Counted from the stretch's first letter, positions 42,461-53,034 are shown. The stretch: 64,000 bases of DNA from Rhizomys pruinosus (GCA_009823505.1 VZQC01002896.1:1803963-1867962); one strand, 5' to 3'. Made by a program: numbers and translations. Notes: generated by a model not told the origin, from the letters alone.

Positions 42461-42884
42461 CAGAAAAAAATAATAAAATTTCCAAAACAAAAGAATTTAT
42501 GGGGTTTTCTTCTGGCAGCATCCCTTCTTACCTCTTACTTGACAGTGTTAAATTCAAGTGCTTGTAAACCTAATGAAGGACTGGGAAGACTGGGAAGACG
42601 CCTCAGTGGTTAAGCACTGGCTGTGTGGAGTGCAGAATCCACATAATGCCTGGTGGACCTGTTGGCCCATAATTCTATTCTCAGAAGAAACAAACAGGAT
42701 CCACAGACAAGCTTGACTTGAGAGACCCTGCCTCGGTGAATAAGTGGAAATGTGAACAAGGAAGATTCCTGACATCCACCTTAGGCATACATTTGTCTGC
42801 ACACACACACATACACAGAAACCATACTCGAACAACACATGGAAATGAAAAAGAAAACTAATCAATTATTTAATTATCCCCCCA

Positions 42885-42952
42885 GCCTTTTTTTTTTTTT
42901 TTTTGAACTCACAGAAGTGCTGGGATTAAAGGCATTGACTACCACACCCAGC
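42885..42952 (-). repeat. B1 SINE fragment, antisense
   Basis: T tract, GAACTCACAGAAGTGCTGGG to CCACACCCAGC; the central part is deleted. Confidence 0.85.
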
Positions 42953-43005
42953 AGTACTTGTTTTATTTATTTATTTACTTATTTATTATTATTATTATTA
43001 TTATT

Positions 43006-43052
43006 NNNNNNNNNNNNNNNNNNNNNNNNNNNNNNNNNNNNNNNNNNNNNNN
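43006..43052. other. Assembly gap, 47 Ns
   Basis: The gap lies between an (ATT)n tract and the T tract of an antisense B1, so low complexity is the likely cause. Confidence 0.99.
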
Positions 43053-43203
43053 TTTTTTTTTGTATTTTTGAAACAGGGTCTCCCTGTAGCCCCAGCTGTC
43101 CTGGAACTCACTCTGTAGACCAGGCTGGCCTTGAACTCAGAAAGATCCGCCTGCCTCTGCCTCCCAAGTGCTAGGATTAAAGGTGTGCGCCACCATGCCC
43201 AGC
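43053..43203 (-). repeat. B1 SINE, antisense
   Basis: TTTTTGAAACAGGGTCTCCC to GCCACCATGCCCAGC. Confidence 0.92.
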
Positions 43204-43377
43204 TAAGTACTTGTTTTTAAATCAATAAATAATAATAAATAATACCAGTTAATTACTCTAATTTTTCTTACCCTGGCTTCGTAGCATAAGTTGCAGGAAA
43301 ACAGGGCCTGTATCTTTAGGAGACATATCATCTTGTGAGCATTTAAGTGTTGAATTGGTTAAAATGACTTCCTTAGT

Positions 43378-43570
43378 GCTAGAGAGATTGCTCATTGTTA
43401 AGAGCACTAGCCTGCTCTTGCAGAGGACCCAGGTTCCATTCCCAGGACCCATGTGGCAGCTAACAACTGTCTGTTACTCCAGTTCCAGAGGACCCAATGT
43501 CCTACTCTCTGATATCTGTGCAACATGTGTGCACTTGCATGCATGTAGACAATACACGCATGCATGTTCA
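43378..43570 (+). repeat. Old B2 SINE
   Basis: GCTAGAGAGATTGCTCATTG head to GCATGTAGACAATACACGC. Confidence 0.8.
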
Positions 43571-43588
43571 AGAAAAGACTGTTCAATG

Positions 43589-43750
43589 CCAGGCGTGGTG
43601 GTGCACGCCTTTAATCCTAGCACTCGGGAGGCAGAGGCAGGCAGATCTTTGTGAGTTCAAGGCCAGCCTGGTCTGCAGAGTTCCAGGACAGCTGGGGCTA
43701 CAGAGAGACCCTGTCTTGAAAAGACCAAAAAAAAAGAAAAAGAAAAAATA
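43589..43750 (+). repeat. B1 SINE
   Basis: GCCAGGCGTGGTGGTGCACG head; lacks GTGA before GTTCCAGGACAGC. Confidence 0.92.
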
Positions 43751-43841
43751 CTCTTCTTAGGATTTAACTTTTCTAGCTCTTCTATTTAAGACCATTTTGA
43801 ATTTTTTAGGGTAATTCCACCCTTAAAAGGACTGTTTATTG

Positions 43842-44070
43842 GCTGGAGAGATGGCTCAGTGGTCAAGAGCACTGATTGCTCTTGCAGAGGACTCGGGTTT
43901 GATTCCCAGCATCCACACACCGTCTTGGGCTGGGCCAGGCATGGTGGTGCTCAGGAGGTAGAGGCAGGTGGATCTCTGTGAGTTCAAGGCCAGCCTGGTC
44001 TACACAGCAAGCTGGCCAGCTGGGACTAAAGGGACCCTGTCTCAAAAAGACCAAAAAAAAAAAAAAAAAG
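43842..44070 (+). repeat. B2 head joined to B1
   Basis: B2 head to CCAGCATCCACACACCGTC, then TTGGGCTG and a B1 head GGCCAGGCATGGTGGTG at about 43931. The joint resembles the composites elsewhere but includes extra bases. Confidence 0.7.
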
Positions 44071-44113
44071 ACTTTTATTTACTCAATGTTCTTTTGTTTT
44101 CTATTTCTTTCAG

Positions 44114-44228
44114 GCAGAAAACAAAGTGGAAAATGAAACAGATGAAGGTGATAAAATACAAGATGGAGAAATTGAAAAGAACAGTGATAAGGATCAAGAT
44201 AGTGAAATTAATGAAGACATCAAATCAG
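44114..44228 (+). CDS. Smarcc1: Smarcc1 exon L (acidic Glu/Asp/Lys region, about residues 793-831)
   Basis: The acceptor is TTTCTATTTCTTTCAG and the donor GTAACT. It starts in phase 0, with 38 codons and one extra base. It reads AENKVENETDEGDKIQDGEI and EKNSDKDQDSEINEDIKS, a low-complexity acidic segment. Compared with the human protein as I recall it, Ile appears at four positions (after DK, after GE, in SEI and in EDI) that hold other residues there. The region is disordered and tolerant; its role is probably a flexible, phosphorylated linker. Confidence 0.94.
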
Positions 44229-44531
44229 GTAACTTGGGAAGGAGACAAATGCAGTTTTGGTTTGTTTGGTTTTAGCTTGTGTTTTTCAAACAGGATCTGA
44301 AAGTCCAGACTGTCCTGCGACTTGGTGTGCACCCGAGGCTGGTTTGGAGCTGCTGCCCTTCCTGCCGCCACCTCTCCAGTCAGTACCGGGATTGCAGGCT
44401 TTTTCCACTATTCGTAGTGTTGGGGAATTGAGCCTAGGCCAACTCTTTGCAGTTCTGCTCAGTGGTTTCTTTTGTTATTTGTTTACTTTGAATTTTTTTG
44501 AGATAGGAGCTCACTAAGTTGCCAGGAGCTT

Positions 44532-44699
44532 CCTAAGTTTTTGAAGGCTGCCCTTAAACTCAACTCTGTAATCCAGCCAGGCCTTTTCCTAAGTTTTTGA
44601 AGGCTGCCCTTAAACTCAACTCTGTGATCCAGCCAGGCCTTTTCCTATGTTTTTGAAGGCTGCCCTTAAACTCAACTCTGTAATCCAGCCAGGCCTTGT
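44532..44699 (+). repeat. Tandem triplication, 56-bp unit
   Basis: The unit starting CCTAAGTTTTTGAAGGCTGC occurs at 44532, 44588 and 44644 with one or two mismatches per copy. Its inner sequence resembles an antisense B1 core (CTCAACTCTGTAATCCAGCC), so it arose inside an old SINE. Confidence 0.96.
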
Positions 44700-44845
44700 G
44701 TTTGCTATTCTCTTATCTCAGCCTCTAGAGGAGCTGACTTTATAGGCCCGGGACTTGGATTTATTTACAGCTAAACATCAGTGCTTATTCCGGTAACTAT
44801 ATTTTGCCTATTTCTCTCATTAAAAGCTGAAGAAGTTTATTTAAA

Positions 44846-44849
<4 letters not shown>

Positions 44850-44877
<28 letters not shown>
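44850..44877 (+). repeat. (TG)n microsatellite
   Basis: About 14 TG units running into CACGTGCGCACATG. Confidence 0.95.
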
Positions 44878-44878
<1 letters not shown>

Positions 44879-45237
44879 ACGTGCGCACATGTTCTGCCAC
44901 TTTTTTGTATGTGCGTATCTGATTCCTATCAGAGCATTCTTATTTTATTTTATTTTATTTTTATCAGAGCCTTCTTAAGCTGTCTTCCTCTAAACTTAAC
45001 CTTTATATCCAAGGGAACAACACACAGCTTAGAGAAATGAATACAAAGTATTCCATATCCCACATAATGGCAAACTTAAGATAATGCTTAGTATGATTCC
45101 ACACAATTCTTAAAAAGAAAAGGACATTGAAATCTTTTTGTAACATCAGTCCTTTTTTGTCATGGCAAAGGTGATAAATAAGATGGATTATTGAGACTTG
45201 AGTATACTCATAATAATACTTTTATTGATAATTTCAG

Positions 45238-45392
45238 AAGAAAAGGAAACTGAAGAGAACAAGGAACTCACTGATACTTGTAAAGAAAGAGAGAGCGATA
45301 CGGGGAAGAAGAAAGTAGAGCACGAAATTTCTGAAGGAAACGTTGCCACAGCCGCCGCAGCTGCTCTCGCCTCAGCTGCCACCAAAGCCAAG
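45238..45392 (+). CDS. Smarcc1: Smarcc1 exon M (Lys/Glu and Ala-rich region, about residues 831-882)
   Basis: The acceptor is TTTTATTGATAATTTCAG and the donor GTTTGC, the weakest of the set. Two bases complete Glu, then 51 codons in phase 0. It reads EKETEENKELTDTCKERESD, TGKKKVEHEISEGNVATAAA and AALASAATKAK. The Ala run and following residues open the SWIRM-associated C-terminal helical region conserved in SMARCC1 and SMARCC2. A G at the last base position of the exon supports the non-ideal donor. Confidence 0.96.
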
Positions 45393-46134
45393 GTTTGCCC
45401 CAGCAGCCCCCTTCCCCAGCTCGCATAAGCCATGAATGGTCATATTGTTTTTAGTTAATTGGGGACATTTAGTATATAAAGAACCTTGCTCCCAGCAGGA
45501 GATGACTATTTGCTTGAGTGGCATTTCTGGGTTAAGAAATCCACAGGCAGGAAGAGATTGTAGAAATAGATCCGGTCCTAAAGGTTGACCATTTTTTGGG
45601 TCCATTCATTATTTCACTGAGCTTTGGAAAGGGCTACCCTTGAAGGCATATTTTGAATCTCTTGACTATCTTTTCATTTTCAATTTGCCTACAGAATTAT
45701 CTTGGTGTATTGTTACAATTATTTTCCAGATTGAAATATTTATTATTTTTAAGACATAAATCTGTTTCTTTGTATAAATACTTCATCCTGCTATTACAGA
45801 GTGAAAAGAAAGAGAGAACCTAAAATAGCTCTTTTTCTTCTTGAATTTGCCAGCTTTTCTGGGGGTGGCTTTTTCTATTTATAACATAGTCTTGAAAATA
45901 CGAGAAAATGTTATATTCCCCCGCCTAGTGTTAAATTAGATTTTAAATCATTCTAAAAAAGAGTTTATGAAATTTTAACAAACCTTTTCACCCATTTTTA
46001 CCTGAGTAGTTTCCTTCCTTTATAGCTTCTTGTATTTCTATAAGCAATAGTTTCCAGAACTAGTCCTTTTATCTTGAATATTTCTTGATCCATTTGTAAC
46101 ACAGTTTTTTCTTTTTGTTGTTGTTGTTGCTTTT

Positions 46135-46137
46135 TTG

Positions 46138-46182
<45 letters not shown>

Positions 46183-46312
46183 GAGGCAGGGTGTCTCTGT
46201 CACCCCAGCTGTCCTGGGTCTCACTACACCAGGCTGGCCTTGAACTCACAGAAATCCACCTGTCTCTGCCTCCCAAGTGCTGCAATGAAGGTGTGCACCA
46301 CTATGTTCAGCC
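46135..46312 (-). repeat. B1 SINE, antisense
   Basis: 42-base T tract, GGAGGCAGGGTGTCTCTG to CCACTATGTTCAGCC. Confidence 0.88.
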
Positions 46313-46317
46313 CTTTT

Positions 46318-46535
46318 TTTTATTATTTTTATTTTTTTATGTGTATGAATGTACTGTCTGCATGTAGGTTTGTGTACCCGTGTTGTATGATGCCGTGGTC
46401 AGAAGAGGGTGTCGGATTCCCCTGGAACTGGAGTTAAAGATGGCTCTCAGCCGCCATGTGGGTGCTGGGGATCGAACCTGGGTCCTCTGCAAGAACAGTT
46501 GGCGCTCTTAACCGCTAGGTCATCTCTCCAGCCCT
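46318..46535 (-). repeat. B2 SINE, antisense (short form)
   Basis: Near-consensus; small deletion at ATGCCGTGGTCAGAAG. Confidence 0.93.
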
Positions 46536-46734
46536 TCAACCCTTTCATGAATTTTTTTTAGGCCTGTCTCCTGCTGTGAATTACTGTAAATGTTTAATCT
46601 GTGTGTGCTACGGACTCACAGTCCATAGATACACCAATTTAGACCACAAAACTATTGTTTTGAGTGCCTACCATCTAACCTAGTGGCCATAAGTACCGTG
46701 AGGGAGGTCTAGGGCAGAGTTTTTATTTTTATTT

Positions 46735-46903
46735 TATTTATTTATTTATTTATTTATTTATTGGTCTTTTCGAGACAGGGTCTCCCTGTAGCCCCAGCTG
46801 TCTTGGAACTCACTCTGTAGACCAGGCTGGCCTTGAACTCACAAAGATCCGCCTGCCTCTGCCTCCCAAGTGCTAGGATTAAAGGCATGTGCCACCACGC
46901 CCG
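46735..46903 (-). repeat. B1 SINE, antisense, with (ATTT)n tail
   Basis: Seven ATTT units, then GGTCTTTTCGAGACAGGG to CCACCACGCCCGGCC. A second B1 head fragment follows at 46950-46992. Confidence 0.93.
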
Positions 46904-47634
46904 GCCCCTCTGCATGGGATTTTTAAGTAGTCTCTTTTCCCTGTCCTTCTCCCAAGTACTAGGATCAAAGGCGTGCACCACTGTGCCCGGCCCTTAATTT
47001 GTTTTGAGTTATACTCTCATATAATTAAGTGTAAATGTAGATGCCAGTTTATTGTTTGTCATTTGTCTGGTTATGCTCCTTCACTGGGAACAGTTATTTT
47101 GAGTCTTGCTATCTTCCTCCAGGTTGGATTATTTGGGTGTCATCTCCTCTCTGAAAACTATACAAATCTTACTTTACTGTCTGTACTGTCATGAGATCAT
47201 AGCGACCTCTTAGTCAATCCCACGAGTATTATCTCAAGTGAGGAAGTAGGGACAACCTTCAAATCTGTAACCTTAGGTCACCTTTGATTCGTTCCTCAGT
47301 CTTGTTTTCTCATGGTTTTCAGGTAGTAAGTAAATAATAATCCCTTGGGTTATCTGCTAAGGTACAGCCACTTTTTTTCCCTAATACTCTTCCTTTATTC
47401 TTGGCCTGTTTATACCAACTGATTACCTGTCCTGCAACCCAAGTGATCTTTCTGTTTAACTTTTGAAATACAAATTATATTCAAATAAGTGGGCATATAA
47501 GCCTTTAACTCTGAATTTTTCACAAATGAGCCAACCCATGTAAGTACACCCACATGCAGAATCAGGGTTACTGTATTCAGAGCTTCTGAATACTTCCATA
47601 AATTTAATGTGCTGTCCAGCCTGTCTCTTTGTTT

Positions 47635-47770
47635 CTTTGTTCTAGACAGGGTCTCCCTGTAGCCCCTGCTGTCCTGGAACTCACTATGTGGACCAGGCTG
47701 GCCTTGAATTCACAGATATCCACTTGCTTCCCTAGTGCTGGGATTAAAGGCATGTGCCACCATACTCGGC
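47635..47770 (-). repeat. B1 SINE, antisense
   Basis: TTGTTCTAGACAGGGTCTCC to CCACCATACTCGGC. Confidence 0.9.
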
Positions 47771-48064
47771 TCAGCCTATCTCTTAATATCATAAATGAGT
47801 TTCTGATTTTATCTTATAAATTTTGTGTGTGGTATCCATTGTGCCTATTCACACAGGGCACATGTGTAAAGATCAAAGGATACCTTGGGGGAGTTGATTT
47901 TTCTCCTACCATGTAGGTCCTAGGGGTTAAACTCACGTGGTCAGGCTAGGTGGCAAGCACTTTACTCAGTGAGTCATCTTACCAGGCTCTCTTTTATTTT
48001 TTACTTCATATAAATGGAGTCTTTAAGAATTTGTTTATGTGAAATATATTTTTTTATTTTTATT

Positions 48065-48215
48065 TATTTTTTTATTTTTGAGACAGTATCTATGTAGCCT
48101 AGGCTGACCTGGAACTTCCTGTGTAGACCAGGCTGGCCTTGAACTCAGAGATCCACGTGCCTCTGCCTCCCGAGTATTGAGATTGGGAATAAAGGCATGC
48201 ACTACCAGGCTTGGC
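48065..48215 (-). repeat. B1 SINE, antisense
   Basis: TTTTTGAGACAGTATCTATG to CACTACCAGGCTTGGC. Confidence 0.85.
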
Positions 48216-48299
48216 TTGGTTTTTTTGTTCGGGGGTATTGGTTGGTTGTTTTGTTTTGTTTTATTTATTTTTTAGTTTTGTGGGGTTTTTTTGTTTTTT

Positions 48300-48518
48300 C
48301 GTTTGTGTGTGAATGTACTGTCTGCATGTAGGTTTGTGCACCGGTGTCGTGCAATGCCGCAGAGGTCAGAAGAGGGTCTCGGATTCCCCTGGGACTGGAG
48401 TTCTCCTGGAATTGGAGTTACAGACGGTTCTTAGCCGCCATGTGGGTGCTGGGAATCGAACCTGGGTCCTCTGCAAGAGTAGTCGGTGCTCTTAACTGCT
48501 AGGCTATCTCTCCAGCCC
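48300..48518 (-). repeat. B2 SINE, antisense (long form)
   Basis: Near-consensus copy inside a T/G-rich stretch (48225-48610). Confidence 0.93.
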
Positions 48519-48611
48519 TAGTTTTGTTGTTTTTGTTTGTTTGGTTTTTGTTTGTTTTATTTTGGGGTTTTTTGGTTCGGTTTGGTTTTGGATTTGGTTT
48601 TCTCTTTTTTT

Positions 48612-48752
48612 CTTTTTGAGACAGGGTTTCCCTTTAGCCCCAGCTGTCCTAGAAGTGGCTATATAGAGCAGGCTGGCCTCGAACTCATAGAGATCCTCCT
48701 GCCTCTGCCTCCTGAGTACTGGAATTAAAGGTGTGCACCACTACCATCCAGG
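48612..48752 (-). repeat. B1 SINE, antisense
   Basis: CTTTTTGAGACAGGGTTTCC to ACCACTACCATCCAGG. Confidence 0.88.
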
Positions 48753-49119
48753 TTTGGTTTGCTTTTTTGTTTTTAATATTTCATTTTACGATACATAGCC
48801 CCGTCTTATCTGTGTCACTTATGTTAGTGTATAGGTGTTTGCATTGCCCTGAGAGGCCAGAAAAGGACACCAGATCCCCTGAAACAGGAGCGTTGTGTGG
48901 GTTCTGGGTCCTCTGGAGAGTGGAGGAAAAGTCAGTAGGCTTAACTAACAAGCTCATGAGCCGCCAACTCCCCCCAAACACACACACACACTTTTTTGGG
49001 GTGGGGGAACCACACTATGCAGGCCAGGTTGGCCTTGAACTCAATCAAGATCCTCCTGCTTCTGCCTACTTGTCTTGAAAAATTATATCTTTTTGATATT
49101 TTTAATTTTTGTTGTGTTT

Positions 49120-49350
49120 ATGAGGGTATGTGAGGGTATGTGCGTGTGAACGCAGGCACCTGTGGAAGCCAGAGAAGGCAGGTCTTCCTGCAGCTGGAGC
49201 TACAGCTAGTTGTGAGGGTATGTGCGTGTGAATGCAGTAAGTGTGGAAGCCAGAGAAGGCGGGTCTTCCTGCAGCCGGAGCCACAGCTAGTTGTGAGGGT
49301 ATGTGCGTGTGAACGCAGTACGTGTGGAAGCCAGAGAAGGCGGGTCTTTG
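49120..49350 (+). repeat. SINE-derived minisatellite, 81-82-bp unit, 2.7 copies
   Basis: The motif TGAGGGTATGTGCGTGTGAA starts at 49131, 49213 and 49294. Units share GTGGAAGCCAGAGAAGGC and CTTCCTGCAGC. The unit resembles the antisense tail of an old tRNA-type SINE. The last copy passes directly into a B1 at GGCGGGTCTT. Confidence 0.93.
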
Positions 49351-49440
49351 TGAGTTTAAGGCCAGCCTGGTCTACAGAGTGAGTTCCAGGACAGCCTGAG
49401 CTACAGGGAGACCCTGTTTCAAAAAAGACCCAAAAAAAAA
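49345..49440 (+). repeat. B1 SINE 3' part
   Basis: GTCTTTGTGAGTTTAAGGCC to TTTCAAAAAAGACC, joined to the minisatellite without a head. Confidence 0.88.
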
Positions 49441-49452
49441 AAACGTTTCCTG

Positions 49453-49565
49453 GGCTGAGCATGGTGGCTTACACCTTTGTCCCTAGCACTTTTGAGATCA
49501 AGGTCAGTTAGGGCTATAGGGAGACAACTATCTCAAAAAAAAGAAAAAAAAAAAAAAAAAAAAAA
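49453..49565 (+). repeat. B1 SINE with core deletion
   Basis: GGGCTGAGCATGGTGGCTTAC head, GATCAAGGTCAGTTAGGGC, then a long A tract. Confidence 0.85.
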
Positions 49566-49969
49566 ACAAAAAACAAACCAAGCCAAAACCTAACCAGACC
49601 AATGCGATGGGGTTTCCCGTCTAGTTTGTTAGAGTTAGTCAGAGTGTGCGATACGCAAAGTGCTCTGCATGCTTTATGTGAGCTGGACATGAGAATTTTT
49701 AGTGTCACTTAAAGGGAGATCAGATATATTTCACAGCCCAGAATCATTTTTGTGCTACATGGTAATCAGGGGGCAAGGAATTAACTTAAATTACTGTAAT
49801 TAGTAATGCTGCAGTAGCTAATCCAAGTTTCTCTTACTTGTATTTTGTTCTTCTTCTATGTCTATAGAAACATAAATCAGTAGAGTCTGATGTAGTCTTT
49901 ATTATTTTTCTTATTTTCACGGAAGCCTCTCCGAAATGGAGAAGGTAATTACAGACCTATGGAGTGCTA

Positions 49970-49970
49970 C

Positions 49971-50016
<46 letters not shown>

Positions 50017-50250
50017 CCTGTATGCGTATGAATGTACGCTGCATGCAAGCCTGTGCACACGTGTCGTGCAAAGCCGGGCTGAGGTCAGAAGAGGGGTATT
50101 GCTGGATTTCCTGGAACTGGAGTTCTTGCATGGAATTGGACGGTTTCCAGATAGGTTCTCGGCCGCCATGTGGGGTGCCGGGGGGATGGATCCGGGTCCC
50201 TCTGCAAGTGAGGCGGCTCGCGCTCTTAACCGCTAGGCCTCCTCTCAGCC
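49970..50250 (-). repeat. Noisy B2 SINE, antisense (left copy of duplicated block)
   Basis: A long T tract then a B2 with many single-base insertions relative to the clean copy at 50575-50806, for example TGGGGTGCCGGGGGGATGG. It precedes the same unique 275 bases as that copy. Confidence 0.9.
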
Positions 50251-50525
50251 CTGGATCTAGTTTTTAAACAGATGATGTAGCATGTTTCCTGGCTTCTCCT
50301 CATCCTTGTCATGGGCAGGACCTTTCAAGAACCTGTCTGCTTTTGCATTTCACCTCCTGACAAGCCATGATGGTGCATACCTATGGGAGGAGTATGGGAG
50401 TGTAAGCAGAAGCACCAATCAATCCCTAGTTGCTCTTTGTTTCTTCCATCTGGTGTTTAGGCATAGAAGGAACATACTGCTGAAAATGATTACTGGAATT
50501 ATCCAAAAAGTCTGCCTTTTTTCAG
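50251..50525 (+). repeat. Duplicated unique segment, copy 1
   Basis: Identical by eye, without indels, to 50807-51081, offset 556 bases. It ends at the N at 50526. Confidence 0.97.
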
Positions 50526-50526
50526 N
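50526..50526. other. Single-N contig join
   Basis: The left contig ends TTTTTTCAG; the right begins AAAGAGTAACTGCG, which resembles a noisy version of sequence near 49945-49965. Confidence 0.95.
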
Positions 50527-50574
50527 AAAGAGTAACTGCGTTCACCTATCTTTTTTTTTTTAATTTTTTTATTA

Positions 50575-50806
50575 GTTTTTTTTATTTCTGTATGCGTATG
50601 AATGTACTGTCTGCATGCAAGCCTGTGCACCCATGTCGTGCAATGCCGCTGAGGTCAGAAGAGGGTCTCGGATTTCCCTGGAACTGGAGTTCTCATGGAA
50701 TTGGAGTTTCAGATGGTTCTCGGCCGCCATGTGGGTGCTGGGGATGGAATCCGGGTCCTCTGCAAGAGCGGTCGGCGCTCTTAACCGCTAGGCCATCTCT
50801 CCAGCC
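50575..50806 (-). repeat. B2 SINE, antisense (right, clean copy)
   Basis: Near-consensus long-form B2 leading into the second copy of the unique segment. Confidence 0.93.
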
Positions 50807-51081
50807 CTGGATCTAGTTTTTAAACAGATGATGTAGCATGTTTCCTGGCTTCTCCTCATCCTTGTCATGGGCAGGACCTTTCAAGAACCTGTCTGCTTTT
50901 GCATTTCACCTCCTGACAAGCCATGATGGTGCATACCTATGGGAGGAGTATGGGAGTGTAAGCAGAAGCACCAATCAATCCCTAGTTGCTCTTTGTTTCT
51001 TCCATCTGGTGTTTAGGCATAGAAGGAACATACTGCTGAAAATGATTACTGGAATTATCCAAAAAGTCTGCCTTTTTTCAG
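50807..51081 (+). repeat. Duplicated unique segment, copy 2
   Basis: Same 275 bases as 50251-50525, continuing into unique sequence (CATTAATACATTC), so this is probably the true copy. Confidence 0.97.
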
Positions 51082-51129
51082 CATTAATACATTCATTTCT
51101 GTTAGTAATACAAATTTACTTTTCCTTTT

Positions 51130-51325
51130 TGTTATCGACTGTGTGTATGTAAGTACACTCATGTCATATAATGCTTGTAGGGGCCAAACGAAGGCATTGC
51201 TTTCCTGGAACTGGAGTTATAGATAGTTATTAAATGCTAAATACCATGTGGGTACAGGGAACTGAACCCACATCCTCTTCAAGAGCAGCCAGTGCTCTTA
51301 ACTAACTACTGAGCCCTTTTTCCAT
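51130..51325 (-). repeat. Old B2-type SINE, antisense
   Basis: GTGTGTATGTAAGTACACTC to CTGAGCCCTTTTTCCATGCC. Confidence 0.7.
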
Positions 51326-51494
51326 GCCACATATCACCTTTTTTTAAAACCACAGATATTTGCCTTAGATTTATTTACAAGCTATTCCCTCTTCATATAA
51401 CCTAAAGTAGCAAAAGTGGATTTATGTTCATGGTAACTGGGGTAACAAGAAGATACTATATTAAACCTCAAAACATTTCTTAGCTTCTATCTTA

Positions 51495-51640
51495 GGCCCA
51501 GCGTGGTGGTGCACGCCTTTGATCCCAGCACTCAGGAGGCAGAGGCAGGTGGATCTCTGCAAGTTCAGGTCCAGCCTGGTCCACATAGTGAGTTCCAGGA
51601 CAGCTGGGGGCTACAGGGACCCTGTCTCAGACAACCCCCC
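51495..51640 (+). repeat. B1 SINE
   Basis: GCCCAGCGTGGTGGTGCACG head; ends CTGTCTCAGACAACCCCCC. Confidence 0.9.
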
Positions 51641-51654
51641 AAATAAACAATTTG

Positions 51655-52150
51655 CACCTCTATGTTTGAAATTCTTACTTAAATAATTTTTTTTATTTCC
51701 TACATGAATAGTATATTTACTTCATTTCCAACCCTCCGCTTCCCCTTCATATTCTCCCATGTTGCCCTCTACTTTTCAATTTCTTATCCTCATTGTTGAT
51801 TATTGGTTTTTTTTTTATTTTATTTATTTATTTATTTATGTGTATGAATGTACTGTCTGCATGTAGGTTCATGCAAAGCTGCGGAGGTCAGAAGAGGGTG
51901 TCGGATTCCCCTGGAACTGGAGTTCTCCTGGAATTGGAGTTACAGACGGGGACGGACGGTTCTCAGCTGCCATGTGGGTGCTGGAGATCGAACCCAGGTC
52001 CTCTGCAAGAGCGGTCGGTGCTCTTAACCGCTAGGCCATCTCTCCAGCCCCCATTATTGATTATTGTTACATATATGTAAATATACAAATTTTTACTTAT
52101 GTATAATTTCCTGAGACCATATAGTGGTGCTAATGTGTACATGGTGAAAT
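51655..52150 (-). repeat. LINE-1 3' UTR fragment, antisense, split by a B2
   Basis: The left part (51690-51814) has the CATTTCCAACCCTCCGCTTC and CTACTTTTCAATTTC wording, and the right part (52055-52150) TATTGTTACATATATGTAAA. Both are familiar from antisense rodent L1 3' UTRs. GATTATTG borders the B2 on both sides as a target-site duplication. Confidence 0.6.
51815..52050 (-). repeat. B2 SINE, antisense, inserted in the LINE fragment
   Basis: Near-consensus; lacks the TTTGTGCACCCGTGTCG part and has a GACGG duplication (ACGGGGACGGACGG). Confidence 0.93.
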
Positions 52151-52374
52151 TGTATAAATGGGAAAATGTTTACTGTTATTCCAGTCACAAGTATTGATTA
52201 AAATTTACTTAGAATAAGCATGAATATTGAGTCATGAATATTTTATCTTTATTTAATACTGCTGTGCAGGGGTGATCATTAAGAAACTTGGATAGTTGGG
52301 CTGGGCATGGTTATACAGGCCTTTAATCCCTGCACTTGAGAGGCAGAGGCAGGCGGATCTAACAGAAATTACTT

Positions 52375-52508
52375 TTTTTTTCTTTTGAGACAGCGTCTCC
52401 CTTTAAGTCCCAGCTGGCCTGGTGACCAGGCTGGCCTTGAACTCACAGAGATCCACCTGCCTCTGCCTCCCCAGTGCTAGGATTAAAGTGTGCCCTATCA
52501 CGCCTGGC
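52375..52508 (-). repeat. B1 SINE, antisense
   Basis: TCTTTTGAGACAGCGTCTCC to CTATCACGCCTGGC. Confidence 0.9.
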
Positions 52509-52654
52509 CAGAAATGACTTTTACCCTTTAGAGTCCATGCCTTAACTTTAAGTATTTAAAGGGATTAGTTATTTTCTATAAGGATTGGGAATTTTTTTTT
52601 GTAATGGAAACAAGGACAGTTATTTTATTTTTTTATTTTCACCCCTCCACCCCT

Positions 52655-52660
52655 GTGTGC

Positions 52661-52694
<34 letters not shown>

Positions 52695-52698
52695 GTGA
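52655..52698 (+). repeat. (TG)n microsatellite
   Basis: Imperfect TG tract, about 160 bases before exon N. Confidence 0.95.
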
Positions 52699-52860
52699 GT
52701 TATTTTAAATTGAATTAAATGTTTGGAAGAAACATTTAGAGAGCATATCTCACGCTCAATTCTGATTATGTAATTCCTACTTTGAATGTCAACTTCTACA
52801 TTTTCTTGTGTTTTTGAACCATATATTGCCTAAATAATTTAAATGGTATTTTGTCCTTAG

Positions 52861-53034
<174 letters not shown>

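Larger units (their letters stand above)
40661..44113 (+). other. Intron K-L of Smarcc1
   Basis: Begins with the inverted repeat, then one antisense B1, a SINE-free block at 40995-41735 with no recognised content, B2 copies at 41740-42460, an old tRNA-type SINE at about 42590-42840, a 47-base gap, and B2/B1 pairs at 43378-44070. Confidence 0.88.
44229..45237 (+). other. Intron L-M of Smarcc1
   Basis: Contains a worn antisense B1 (about 44255-44420), a 56-bp tandem triplication (44532-44699), a (TG)n tract and otherwise plain intron to the exon M acceptor. Confidence 0.88.
45393..52860 (+). other. Intron M-N of Smarcc1
   Basis: Large intron (7.5 kb). 45393-46130, 46990-47600 and 49565-49965 are SINE-free with no gene recognised. 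The rest holds SINEs, a SINE-derived minisatellite (49120-49350), a falsely duplicated block around the N at 50526, an antisense LINE 3' fragment and a (TG)n tract. Confidence 0.85.

Noticed and set aside
50282..50563. A repeated open frame (50282-50563 and 50838-51152) that might be a duplicated gene.
   Set aside because: Both lie in the falsely duplicated 275-base block; the frame has no recognisable domain and runs into flanking sequence.
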